DNA of 64,000 nt from CAVYXF01 sp963772335 (lineage in GTDB: Bacteria; Pseudomonadota; Alphaproteobacteria; Rhizobiales; Rhodomicrobiaceae), in assembly GCA_963772335.1 (NCBI GenBank), contig CAVYXF010000001.1:1178001-1242000 (forward strand). Direction: 5' to 3'. The notes under the pieces were generated by a model. The model saw only the letters and a list, made by a program, of their open reading frames with translations, had not been told where the DNA came from and did no database searches. Both the position numbers and the translations under genes were made by a program. Shown here in pieces: positions 24,853 to 32,119 of this stretch; position 1 is the first letter of the stretch, and each line of letters begins with the position of its first letter.

Positions 24853-25524
24853 ATGCGTTTGAAAACACCTGTTTCGCTCGCCGATGCCGCGGCGGCGTTC
24901 GCGCCGGCTCGCCCACGCTCCGCGCCGACCGTGCGCCATGCCGAGATCAGCGCCGGCGGCGGCATCGAAGGCTATGCCAGCCTGTTCGGCGTCGAGGACC
25001 AGGGCCGGGACATCGTCATGCCCGGCGCCTTCCGCGCCTCCCTCGCCCGGCGGCCCGCGCCGAGCATCCGCATGCTGTTCCAGCACGACCCGGCCCAGCC
25101 GATCGGGGTGTGGGACGCGATCCGCGAGGACGCCCGCGGCCTTTATGTGCGCGGGCGCCTCATCGAGGAGGTGGCGCGCGCCCGCGAAGTGCTGGCGCTG
25201 ATTCGCGCCGGCGCGCTCGACGGCCTCTCCATCGGCTTCCATGCGAGGAAAGCCAGCCGCGATGCCGCAACCGGCCAGCGGCGCCTTTATGAGATCGACC
25301 TGTGGGAGATCTCCATTGTCACCTTCCCCATGCTGCCCGGCGCGCGGGTCGCCACAATGAAAGCCCGCGCGACGGCAGCATTATCCCTCACCCGGCCGCA
25401 TGCGGCGCCCGCCCGCCTCTCCCCCGCGGGACGCCGCGCCGACACCGGTCCAGCCGCCTTGCGCCGCGCGCATCCCACGCGCGTGGGCGAGGCCCGGCCG
25501 GGTGAGGGCATGCTTCTTGGCTGA
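24853..25524 (+). CDS. HK97-type prohead protease (RcGTA g4-like), repeat-derived tail
   Basis: 223 residues from ATG 24853. The U35/S63 protease core is complete: IEGYASLFGVEDQGRDIVMP, catalytic His 78 in MLFQHDPAQPIG, Ser 126 in ALDGLSIGFHARK, and IDLWEISIVTFPMLPGARV. It matures the capsid by cleaving scaffold regions of the capsid protein. The last 45 residues (after ATMKARATAALS) are encoded by a palindromic repeat (25385-25508) and do not resemble protease sequence, so the original C-terminus was replaced by a repeat insertion. Confidence 0.88.
   Translation: MRLKTPVSLADAAAAFAPARPRSAPTVRHAEISAGGGIEGYASLFGVEDQGRDIVMPGAFRASLARRPAPSIRMLFQHDPAQPIGVWDAIREDARGLYVRGRLIEEVARAREVLALIRAGALDGLSIGFHARKASRDAATGQRRLYEIDLWEISIVTFPMLPGARVATMKARATAALSLTRPHAAPARLSPAGRRADTGPAALRRAHPTRVGEARPGEGMLLG
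25385..25508. repeat. Palindromic repeat inserted in the 3' end of the protease gene
   Basis: Outer arms CCCTCACCCGGCC (25385-25397) and GGCCGGGTGAGGG (25496-25508) form a perfect 13-bp inverted repeat around 98 bases of GC-rich sequence with CTCTCCC-like blocks. A related element with the same outer arms lies at 36258-36478. Confidence 0.75.
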
Positions 25525-25659
25525 CCTGCTCCGCTCCTTCCGTCATTCCTAGCCCCTCATGAGGACCCCGCATGACCGACCTAACCTCCCCGACAAACCA
25601 ATTGGGAGAACAAAGCCACGCGCCCGGCTGCTGCCGAAATCGGCGAGGCCTATGACGCA

Positions 25660-26835
25660 TTGCTGCGCGGCTTCGAAGCCTTCAAGGAAACCAACGATGA
25701 GCGGCTCGACCTCATCGAGCGCCGAATGGCGGACAGCCTGACCGAGGAGAAGCTCGACCGCATCAATCGCGCGCTCGACGACTACAAGCGCGTCGTCGAT
25801 GATCTGGCGCTGAAAGCCGCCCGTCCGCAGCGCGGCGGGGCGGCTCCGCGCTCAGGCGCCGTGAGCGAGCACAAGGCCGCGTTCGACAGCTACATGCGCC
25901 GCGGCGAGTCCACGGGTCTTCGCCAGCTCGAGGAGAAGGCACTCTCCGCCGGCACTGACGCCAATGGCGGCTATCTGGTTCCCGACGAGATCGAGGCCGG
26001 CGTGATGCGCGCGCTGCGCGAGGGCTCGCCGATCCGCGCCATCTCCGGCATCCGCCAGGTCTCGTCCAACACCTATAAGAAGCCGTTCGCCATTACCGGG
26101 GCGGCAACGGGGTGGGTCGCTGAGACCGCCACCCGCAACCAGACCACCACGCCGACGCTTTACGAGCTTGCCTTCCCGACCATGGAGCTCTACGCCATGC
26201 CGGCGGCGACACCGACGCTGCTGGAGGATGCCGCCGTCAATATCGACGAATGGGTGGCCGAGGAGGTGCGCACCGCCTTTGCCGAGCAGGAAAACCTAGC
26301 CTTCGTTTCCGGCGACGGCAACAACATGCCGAGGGGCTTCCTCGACTATGACAAGGTCGCCGAGGCGAGCTGGGCTTGGGAGAAGATCGGCTATCTCATT
26401 ACCGGTGAATCCGCCGCCTTCCCGACGGACGACCCCGCCGACCTGTTGATCGACCTGGTCTACACGCTGAAATCCAGCTACCGGTCGAACGCCCATTGGG
26501 TGATGAACCGCTCCACCCAGGCCGAGATCCGCAAGATCAAGGACGGCGACGGCAATTACATCTGGCGCCCTGGCGACCAGGTGGGCGAGAAGCCGACGCT
26601 GATGGGATATCCCGTCGCCGAGACCGAGGACATGCCCTCGATCGGCGCCGACAGTCACTCCGTCGCCTTCGGCGATTTCGGCCGGGGCTATCTAGTTGTG
26701 GATAGGCTGGGGATACGCATCCTGCGTGATCCGTTCTCCGCCAAGCCTTACGTGCTGTTCTATACGACCAAGCGCGTCGGCGGCGGTGTCCAGGATTTTA
26801 ATGCGATAAAGTTGCTGAAATTTGGAACTGCCTGA
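25660..26835 (+). CDS. HK97-fold major capsid protein (RcGTA g5-like), N-terminal leader frameshifted
   Basis: 391 residues from a TTG at 25660. A delta domain/scaffold helix comes first (FKETNDERLDLIERRMADSL...), then the capsid core: LSAGTDANGGYLVPDEIEAG, KPFAITGAATGWVAETATRN, PTMELYAMPAATPTLLEDAA, FVSGDGNNMPRGFLDYD, and YVLFYTTKRVGGGVQDFNAI. An ATG at 25572 starts a plausible leader (MTDLTSPTNQLGEQSHAP) in another frame. One extra base near 25627 separates it from the continuation AAAEIGEAYDALLRGFEAF. Without that leader the protein may still be made from the weak TTG, but at low level. Confidence 0.9.
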   Translation: MLRGFEAFKETNDERLDLIERRMADSLTEEKLDRINRALDDYKRVVDDLALKAARPQRGGAAPRSGAVSEHKAAFDSYMRRGESTGLRQLEEKALSAGTDANGGYLVPDEIEAGVMRALREGSPIRAISGIRQVSSNTYKKPFAITGAATGWVAETATRNQTTTPTLYELAFPTMELYAMPAATPTLLEDAAVNIDEWVAEEVRTAFAEQENLAFVSGDGNNMPRGFLDYDKVAEASWAWEKIGYLITGESAAFPTDDPADLLIDLVYTLKSSYRSNAHWVMNRSTQAEIRKIKDGDGNYIWRPGDQVGEKPTLMGYPVAETEDMPSIGADSHSVAFGDFGRGYLVVDRLGIRILRDPFSAKPYVLFYTTKRVGGGVQDFNAIKLLKFGTA

Positions 26836-27390
26836 TTTGCCTACAAAATGCACGCCTCGGCCATGGAGCGGCCATGATCCCGCCGCTTTCCAAAAGGCGT
26901 GCAAATTTGCCGAAATCCGACGAAAGCCGTTGCTCAGTAAGGGTCTTGCGCGCCACGAAGCTGCCGTATATACGCAGCTTTACAGGTCTAGCCGCCATAA
27001 GCTTTTCGCGATTTAGTCACGATTAGCTTCGGCGGCTGGCCAGGGCGAGCGGTAAATCCCCGAACCAGCCCCGTGAGCCCGGCGGTCCCCCTCCGCCGCA
27101 GCACCTCCCGCGCAAGGCGCGACGCCCGCCCCCCGGTCGAGCGCGCCAGCGTCAGGAAACCCCTAATCGGGCGCCCGCGCCCGCGCGGGAATGATAAGCC
27201 CCGGCTCTAGCCCCCAAGAGCCGGGGCAAATCTTTTGTCGGACAACATCAATCGAGACTGCAACCAGACGCCGCCGCGCCTCTTGCGCGGTGACCCCGCA
27301 TGCGCTCAACAGGCGTCATTGCGGGGGCGCTAGCCAGCGCCCGAACACTCGCCTCTTTTCGCCGTCCCGCAACGCGACCCACAGGTTTCC
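26836..27390. other. 555-bp gap between capsid and connector genes
   Basis: In compact GTA operons g5 and g6 are nearly adjacent. Here 555 bases intervene, with no convincing gene on either strand. A minus-strand frame around 27010-27170 (FLTLARSTGGRASRLAREVL...) has a protein-like composition but was not identified. The right part ends with a CGCGGGAATGAT REP-like arm and a strong hairpin at 27198-27227. Confidence 0.5.
27198..27227 (+). terminator. Strong hairpin inside the GTA locus, terminator-like
   Basis: GCCCCGGCTCT (27198-27208) pairs perfectly with AGAGCCGGGGC (27217-27227), an 11-bp stem with an 8-base loop, followed by AAATCTTTTG. The T-run is weak, but the stem is very stable. 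It would separate expression of the capsid from the tail genes if it terminates. Confidence 0.5.
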
Positions 27391-27969
27391 ATGGCCCTCA
27401 TTCTCAATTCCGGCCCGTCGGTCGAGCCGATATCGCTCGACGAGGCGAAAGCCCATTGCCGCGTGGACGGCATCGCGGAAGACACGCTAATCGCCAGCCT
27501 CATTCTCGCTGCGCGGATGCATATCGAGCGCTCGCTGAACGTGGCGCTGATCGAGCAGGGCTGGTCGCTTTATCTCGATGCTTGGCCCGACCGCGCCTGG
27601 GTAGACCTGCCGCTTGCCCCGGTCATAGGCCTTGAGGCGGTGCGGCTCTACAGCCCGAGCGATAGCTTCGTCACCCTCAATGCAGGCCTGTTTCTGCTGG
27701 ACGGCGCGGGGATAAGGCCGCGCCTCGTCCGGCGCGAGGCGCAAGCCTGGCCGCTTCCCGGCCGCAGCGCGAATGGCATCGAGATCGCCTTCATCGCCGG
27801 CTATGGTTCCGCCGCCGACGACGTGCCGATGCCGATCCGCCTCGCGATCAAGATGCTGGTTGCGCATTGGTATGAGATGCGCGAGCCGGTACTCCCCAGC
27901 GAGGCGGCCCAGCCCCTGCCGCTCGGCATCGCCAGCCTGATCGCGCCCTATCGCGAGGTGAAGCTGTGA
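27391..27969 (+). CDS. Head-tail connector/adaptor protein (RcGTA g6-like)
   Basis: 192 residues. The N-terminus carries the classic adaptor motif VEPISLDEAKAHCRVDGIAE-DTLIASLILAARMHIE (phage gp6-like family), followed by RSLNVALIEQGWSLYLDAWP, and a C-terminal helix IRLAIKMLVAHWYEMREPVL. It forms the ring below the portal. Stop and next start overlap (27966-27969), so it is coupled to g7. Confidence 0.9.
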   Translation: MALILNSGPSVEPISLDEAKAHCRVDGIAEDTLIASLILAARMHIERSLNVALIEQGWSLYLDAWPDRAWVDLPLAPVIGLEAVRLYSPSDSFVTLNAGLFLLDGAGIRPRLVRREAQAWPLPGRSANGIEIAFIAGYGSAADDVPMPIRLAIKMLVAHWYEMREPVLPSEAAQPLPLGIASLIAPYREVKL

Positions 27970-28293
27970 GCGCGCGGATCGGCAAGCTGCGCCACCGCCT
28001 GACCCTGGAGAGCCCGTCGCGGACGGACGATGGCGGCGGCGGCGCGGACATCACCTGGGAAACCGTGGCGGAGATCTGGGGTGCGCTGGAGACCAGCACC
28101 GGCGCCGAAACCATCGTCGCGGGCCGGCTGAGCGGCATTGCGGCGCCCGTCATCACCATCCGCTACCGCGACGATGTCACGCCCGTCGATGCGCTTCGTG
28201 CTCGGTACGCGCCGGCTGCAGATCCGCGCGGTGCTCGATCCCGACGGCAGAAAGCGCTTCCTGCGCTGCCTGTGTGAGGAGCGCGATCTGTGA
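27966..28293 (+). pseudogene. Head closure/stopper protein gene (RcGTA g7-like) with a single-base frameshift
   Basis: The first 74 residues (ARIGKLRHRLTLESPSRTDD..., AEIWGALETSTGAETIVAGR, VITIRYRDDVTP) are a typical SPP1 gp16-like head closure protein. After DVTP the frame shifts. The expected end, MRFVLGTRRLQIRAVLDPDG-RKRFLRCLCEERDL with a TGA overlapping the next start, is present one frame over from 28189. Removing one base near 28184 (CGCCCGTCGATG) restores a 108-residue protein. As read, the product has a nonsense tail ending at 28277. Either a real frameshift or an assembly error. Confidence 0.75.
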
Positions 28294-28676
28294 AGCTGAG
28301 CGGCCGCGTCGAAGGACTGGACACGCTCAGCACGGGGCTTGCCGCCATTGCGGAGGAGGCAGCATTCGCGCCTGACCTCAAGGCGACCGCCGAGGACATC
28401 CGCGCCCGCGCCGCCGCAAGTCTGGCCGATGGCGCACCACCGGAGAGCCGTAGCGGGGTGCTGGCCAGATCGCTTGCCGTTGCGCAGGGGGATGACGGCG
28501 CTGTTACGGTCGGCACGCCACTCGATTATGGCTGGCATCTGGAGTTCGGCAGCCGTGCCCGCCCGGCGAGGCCCTGGCTTGCACCCGCCGCCGAAGATGC
28601 ACGGCCCGGTTTCGTTACGCGCATCGCCAGCCGGATGAATGCCGTGCTCGCCGCTGCACTGCGCCGCGGGGGCTGA
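28290..28676 (+). CDS. HK97 gp10-family neck/tail completion protein
   Basis: 128 residues from GTG 28290, overlapping the restored g7 stop by 4 bases. The body LKATAEDIRARAAASLADGA, RSGVLARSLAVAQG, and VTVGTPLDYGWHLEFGSRAR-PARPWLAPAAEDARPGFVTR is the characteristic HK97 gp10 pattern (GTPxDYxxxLEFG then RPxLxPA). Members act at the head-tail joint of siphoviruses. The four-base overlap shows the g6-g7-gp10 trio was once one translational unit. Confidence 0.87.
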   Translation: MKLSGRVEGLDTLSTGLAAIAEEAAFAPDLKATAEDIRARAAASLADGAPPESRSGVLARSLAVAQGDDGAVTVGTPLDYGWHLEFGSRARPARPWLAPAAEDARPGFVTRIASRMNAVLAAALRRGG

Positions 28677-28699
28677 ACGCCCCGTCCGGAGCATCCGCA

Positions 28700-28880
28700 A
28701 AGTCACTCCCGCGCAAGCGGCGCCCCTGCACGCCGCAGCAGTAGTAGCCCGGATGGAGCGCAGCGCAATCCGGGGTTTATCTGCTCGCAGACGGAACCCG
28801 GATTGCGCTGCGCTCCATCCGGGCTACTTGCCCGATTCCCGTCCCCGCTTTCGCGAGAACATGCCTGCGCGGAATGACAG
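28700..28880. repeat. Composite repeat with a perfect 31-bp inverted repeat
   Basis: Arms at 28744-28774 and 28797-28827 are exact complements over 31 bases (core GCCCGGATGGAGCGCAGCGC) with a 22-base loop. They are nested inside degenerate CCCGCGCAAGCGG / GCGCGGAATGACA REP arms (about 28705 and 28870). The outer element seems to have been a landing site for the inner one. It lies between the gp10-like and tail terminator genes of the GTA locus. Confidence 0.8.
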
Positions 28881-28934
28881 CACCGCTTGCTGCAGGGGCC
28901 TTCTTCATGTCCCGATCACACTCAGGAGATGCCC

Positions 28935-29345
28935 ATGGCCGGCGCCGGCTGGGACTTGCAGAAAGCCGTCTATGCGGCGCTCGCCGCCGATACGGCGCTC
29001 ACCACCTTGCTGGGCGGGCCGAAGGTCTACGACGCCGTGCCCCAGGAGGCCGCCTTCCCCTATGTGGTCATCGACCAGATGCGCCTCAGCGACTGGTCAA
29101 CCGGCACCGAGCCCGGCACCGAGCATATGGTGATGGTGCATGTGTGGTCGCGCTATGCCGGCAAGCGCGAGGCCTATGAGATCGCCGACGCCATCCGCGC
29201 TGTGCTCGACGGGGCGCTGCTCAGCCTTGAGAACCACCGGCTGATCAACCTGCGCCACCAATATTCCGAGCTGAAGCTCGATGAAGACGGCGAAACCCAG
29301 CACGGCGTGCTGCGCCTCCGCGCGGTGACGGAACCCCTCTCCTAA
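28935..29345 (+). CDS. Tail terminator/completion protein, DUF3168 (RcGTA g8-like)
   Basis: 136 residues from ATG 28935 (AGGAG six bases upstream; a longer frame from 28887 runs into repeat DNA). DUF3168 signature: LQKAVYAALAADTALTTLLG, VYDAVPQEAAFPYVVIDQMR, MVMVHVWSRYAGKREAYEIA and LKLDEDGETQHGVLRLRAVT. It caps the tail tube and sets tail length together with the tape measure. Intact. Confidence 0.9.
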   Translation: MAGAGWDLQKAVYAALAADTALTTLLGGPKVYDAVPQEAAFPYVVIDQMRLSDWSTGTEPGTEHMVMVHVWSRYAGKREAYEIADAIRAVLDGALLSLENHRLINLRHQYSELKLDEDGETQHGVLRLRAVTEPLS

Positions 29346-29368
29346 TCCTCATCTCCTTGGAGACCCCA

Positions 29369-29782
29369 ATGGCGGCCCAACGCGGCAAAGACCTGCTTCT
29401 CAAAGTCGATACCACCGGCTCGGGCGATTTCGTCACCGTCGCTGGCCTGCGCGCCCGCAGCCTCGCCTTCAACGCGGCAACCGTCGATGTCACCCACACC
29501 GAGAGCGCCGACGAATGGCGCGAGCTGCTCGGCAATGCCGGCGCTAAGAGCGCGCGCATTTCCGGCAGCGGCATTTTCAAGGACGCCGCCTCGGATGAAA
29601 CGGCGCGCGCGCTGTTCTTTGCCGGCACGATCCGGAACTGGCAGGTGGTGATCCCCGATTTCGGCACGGTGGCGGGAGCCTTTCAGATCACCGCGCTCGA
29701 ATATTCCGGCAGCCACGACAACGAGCTGACCTTCGACCTGGCACTGGAATCGGCCGGCGCGCTGAGCTTCACCGCCGCCTAG
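29369..29782 (+). CDS. Major tail tube protein (RcGTA g9-like)
   Basis: 137 residues from ATG 29369 (TTGGAG upstream). AAQRGKDLLLKVDTTGSGDF, TVAGLRARSLAFNAATVDVT-HTESADEWRELLG, SGIFKDAASDETARALFFAG, and the C-terminal immunoglobulin-like end YSGSHDNELTFDLALESAGA are typical of TP901-1/GTA major tail proteins. Hexamers stack to form the tube. It is followed directly by a tandem hairpin array instead of the next gene. Confidence 0.92.
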   Translation: MAAQRGKDLLLKVDTTGSGDFVTVAGLRARSLAFNAATVDVTHTESADEWRELLGNAGAKSARISGSGIFKDAASDETARALFFAGTIRNWQVVIPDFGTVAGAFQITALEYSGSHDNELTFDLALESAGALSFTAA

Positions 29783-29784
29783 GA

Positions 29785-30036
29785 GCGGACGTTTATCGTC
29801 CGCGACCAATAAAGAGTCTTGCGGACGTTTATCGTCCCCGACCAACAAAGAGTCTTGCGGACGTTTATCGTCCGCGACCAACAAAGAGTCTTGCGGACGT
29901 TTATCGTCCGCGGTCCGGCAAAAGTCGCTTCACACCGCCTAATACGCCCGGCTGCCACCAGCATGGAGCGGACGTTTATCGTCCGCGACAACAAAGAGTC
30001 TTGCGGACGTTTATCGTACGCGACCAGCAAGCGTCT
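29785..30036. repeat. Tandem 36-bp hairpin repeat array
   Basis: Units begin at 29785, 29821, 29857, 29893, 29968 and 30003. The first three are exactly 36 bases apart. The fourth is interrupted by 40 bases of other sequence. Each contains GCGGACGTTTATCGTCCGC, a 7-bp stem with loop TTTAT, followed by GACCAACAAAGAGTCTT. The period is a multiple of three, and both strands read as 12-residue repeats without stops, but there is no sign of a real gene. It fills the gap between g9 and g10. Confidence 0.9.
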
Positions 30037-30206
30037 GGCGCCGTGCTCGCATCCGTCAACGCCAAGCCGCCTGTCGGCGGTCGGCTTCGCCGAGCGTTGA
30101 CCGATGCTGCGCGCGTGCGCCTCATCCGCGGTGCGGGCCGTGACGAAGAAACGGCACTGAGGCCGAACAAAGAAACTTCAACTCACAGACAAGTGGAACG
30201 AGGAAT

Positions 30207-30560
30207 ATGGTCAACCGCCATCGCGGCGAGGTCGAAGCCACACTCGACGGCGAGCGCTTTACGCTCTGCCTCACGCTTGGCGCACTCGCCGAGCTCGAGC
30301 ATGCCTTCGGCGAGGAGGATATGCTGGCTCTCGCCCAGCGCTTCGAGGCCGGACGGCTCTCGGCTCGCGATGCTACCCGCATCATCGCGGCGGGCCTGCG
30401 CGGCGGCGGTCAGGATGTTTCCGAAGCCGAAGTCGCGCGCATGCAGGCCGAGGGCGGCGCGGCGGGCTATGTCGATATCGTCGTGCGGCTGCTGGCTGCG
30501 ACTTTCGGCCAGCCGGCCGCGAGCGGGAGCGCCAAGAGCGAAAACAAGCCGGGAAAGTAG
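30207..30560 (+). CDS. Tail assembly chaperone-like protein (RcGTA g10-like)
   Basis: 117 residues from ATG 30207 (AACGAGGAAT upstream). VEATLDGERFTLCLTLGALA-ELEHAFGEEDMLALAQRFEA is the GTA gp10/TAC pattern, with a second helix region DATRIIAAGLRGGGQDVSEA and a C-terminal VDIVVRLLAATFG. In siphoviruses the chaperone pair keeps the tape measure soluble. It is followed immediately by the g10.1-like partner in another frame. Confidence 0.85.
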   Translation: MVNRHRGEVEATLDGERFTLCLTLGALAELEHAFGEEDMLALAQRFEAGRLSARDATRIIAAGLRGGGQDVSEAEVARMQAEGGAAGYVDIVVRLLAATFGQPAASGSAKSENKPGK

Positions 30561-30769
30561 CCGGCGCGGCGATATGCGCCTTTCCCTGGGAGGAGGCAAT
30601 CGCCGCCGGCCTCGGATTCTTGCGCCTTTCCCCTGCCGCGTTCTGGGCGATGACGCCGCGCGAGCTGTCCCTTGCGCTCAAGGGCGCGGCCGGCAGCCCA
30701 TCGGGCGCCGGCAGTTTTGCCCGCAGCGACCTCGACGGCCTCATGGAACGCTTTCCCGACCAGCCCTAA
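30536..30769 (+). CDS. Second tail assembly chaperone (RcGTA g10.1-like), start unclear
   Basis: The frame encodes FPWEEAIAAGLGFLRLSPAA-FWAMTPRELSLALKG and ends at TAA 30767-30769 after LMERFPDQP. FPWexA...LRLSPxxFWxMTPRE is the signature of the small rcc01693-like proteins. No ATG, GTG or TTG lies in frame before FPW; the first codons run through the end of g10. It is either made by frameshifting from g10, as in many phage chaperone pairs, or its start was lost. The region 30536-30560 therefore overlaps g10. Confidence 0.7.
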   Translation, partial: ERKQAGKVAGAAICAFPWEEAIAAGLGFLRLSPAAFWAMTPRELSLALKGAAGSPSGAGSFARSDLDGLMERFPDQP

Positions 30770-30778
30770 GAGGCTCAC

Positions 30779-31363
30779 ATGACCGAACATGTCGCCAGCC
30801 TGTCGGTGCGCGTTGGCGCCGAGACGAGCGATGCCAAGGCGAAGCTGAAAGAGCTGGAGCGGCTCGGCGACGCCTTCGGCAAGCGCATATCCGGCGCTTT
30901 CGAGGAGGCGGTGTTCTCCGGCGACAGCCTCAGCGACACGCTGCGCTCGCTCGCGCTGGACCTGTCGAAACTAGCCTTGCGCGGCGCGCTGCAGCCGCTG
31001 ACCGGCGCGATCGGCAACGCCTTTTCCGATGCGCTCGGCGGAACCTTCGGCTTCGCCAAGGGCGGGGTCGTGGGTGCGCCGATGCCGCAGCCCTTCGCCG
31101 CCGGCGGGGTGATCGCCTCGCCGATCAGCTTTCCCTTAGGGGGCGGGCGGACTGGCATTGCCGGCGAAGCCGGCCCCGAGGCCATCATGCCGCTGGCGCG
31201 CGGGGCCGATGGCCGGCTCGGCGTGCGCGCGGCAAGTGGCGGCGGGACGGTCGCGATCACCTTCAATGTGACCACCCCCGATGCCGAAAGCTTCCGCCGA
31301 TCGGAAGGCCAGATCGCGGCGATGCTGTCGCGCACCGTCAGCCGCGGCCAGCGCAACCTCTGA
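30779..31363 (+). CDS. Short tail tape measure protein (RcGTA g11-like)
   Basis: 194 residues, short as expected for GTAs with short tails. VRVGAETSDAKAKLKELERL-GDAFGKRISGAFEEAVF (helical start), LRSLALDLSKLALRGALQPL, and the Gly-rich end GGGRTGIAGEAGPEAIMPLA-RGADGRLGVRAASGGG are typical of tape measures. It sets tail length and is ejected into the target envelope. Intact; GAGGCTCAC precedes the ATG. Confidence 0.9.
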   Translation: MTEHVASLSVRVGAETSDAKAKLKELERLGDAFGKRISGAFEEAVFSGDSLSDTLRSLALDLSKLALRGALQPLTGAIGNAFSDALGGTFGFAKGGVVGAPMPQPFAAGGVIASPISFPLGGGRTGIAGEAGPEAIMPLARGADGRLGVRAASGGGTVAITFNVTTPDAESFRRSEGQIAAMLSRTVSRGQRNL

Positions 31364-31480
31364 TCGCTACGAGCGCAACCTCTGCTCGCGGCCAAGGCGC
31401 AAGTCTCCCATTGAGGCAGCTGGGGCCCGCGGCCGAGCGGGCTCACTGCGCACGGATGCGCGGCTAAAAAGGAAAAACTC

Positions 31481-32119
31481 ATGGCGTTTCACGACACCCG
31501 TTTCCCAACGGCTATCTCCTTTGGCGCGCGCGGCGGCCCGGAGCGGCGCACCGAGATCGTGGCGCTGGGTTCGGGGCGCGAGGAGCGCAACCAGCGCTGG
31601 GCCGATTCGAAGCGCCGCTATGAGGCCGGCTACGGCGTCAAATCGCTGGACGACCTCTACGCGGTGATCGCCTTCTTCGAGGAGCGCCGCGGCCGCTTTC
31701 ATGGCTTCCGCTGGAAGGATTTTGCCGACTGCAAGAGCTGCGCCGCGAGCGGCGTGCCTTCTGCGACCGATCAGGTGATCGGCACAGGCGACGGCGCGAC
31801 GGCCGGCTTTCAGCTCGTCAAAACCTATGGCTCGGCTTTCGCGCCTTGGAGCCGCGCAATCAACAAGCCCGTGGAGGGCACGCTGCTGGTTGCGGTCGAT
31901 GGCGCGGCGCAGACCGAAGGTACCGCCTTCACCTGCGACTACAGCTCAGGGCTGATCACCTTCGATGCCGAGCACATCCCTGTGGCCGGCGCGACGATCA
32001 CCGCGGGCTTTGAATTCGACGTGCCCGTGCGCTTTGACACCGACCGGCTGGAGGTGAGCCTCGACGGCTTTCACCACGGCTCAATCCCCAGCATCCCTGT
32101 GGTGGAGATCCGGCTTTGA
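31481..32119 (+). CDS. Distal tail/baseplate protein, DUF2460 (RcGTA g12-like)
   Basis: 212 residues. FHDTRFPTAISFGARGGPER-RTEIVALGSGREERNQRW is the DUF2460 start, with YGVKSLDDLYAVIAFFEERR-GRFHGFRWKDFADCKS and a C-terminal VPVRFDTDRLEVSLDGFHHG-SIPSIPVVEIRL. It forms the ring connecting tube and baseplate. It overlaps g13 by four bases (32116-32119). About 117 bases separate it from g11. Confidence 0.93.
   Translation: MAFHDTRFPTAISFGARGGPERRTEIVALGSGREERNQRWADSKRRYEAGYGVKSLDDLYAVIAFFEERRGRFHGFRWKDFADCKSCAASGVPSATDQVIGTGDGATAGFQLVKTYGSAFAPWSRAINKPVEGTLLVAVDGAAQTEGTAFTCDYSSGLITFDAEHIPVAGATITAGFEFDVPVRFDTDRLEVSLDGFHHGSIPSIPVVEIRL

Noticed and set aside
27010..27170. Minus-strand coding remnant (FLTLARSTGGRASRLAREVL...)
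   Set aside because: Protein-like composition, but no identifiable family, start codon or ribosome site; kept as an unexplained stretch.
29779..30030. Minus-strand open frame with 12-residue repeats (TINVRKTLCWS-like)
   Set aside because: It is a by-product of the 36-bp repeat being a codon multiple; no ribosome site and no protein-like composition.
29785..30036. Possible CRISPR array (regular 36-bp step)
   Set aside because: The units are contiguous without unique spacers, each is itself a hairpin, and no cas genes are in the window.
30001..31467. 488-codon plus-strand open frame
   Set aside because: It overlaps g10, g10.1 and g11 in another frame; the translation is Arg/Ala-rich and has no conserved pattern, as expected for a GC-rich shadow frame.
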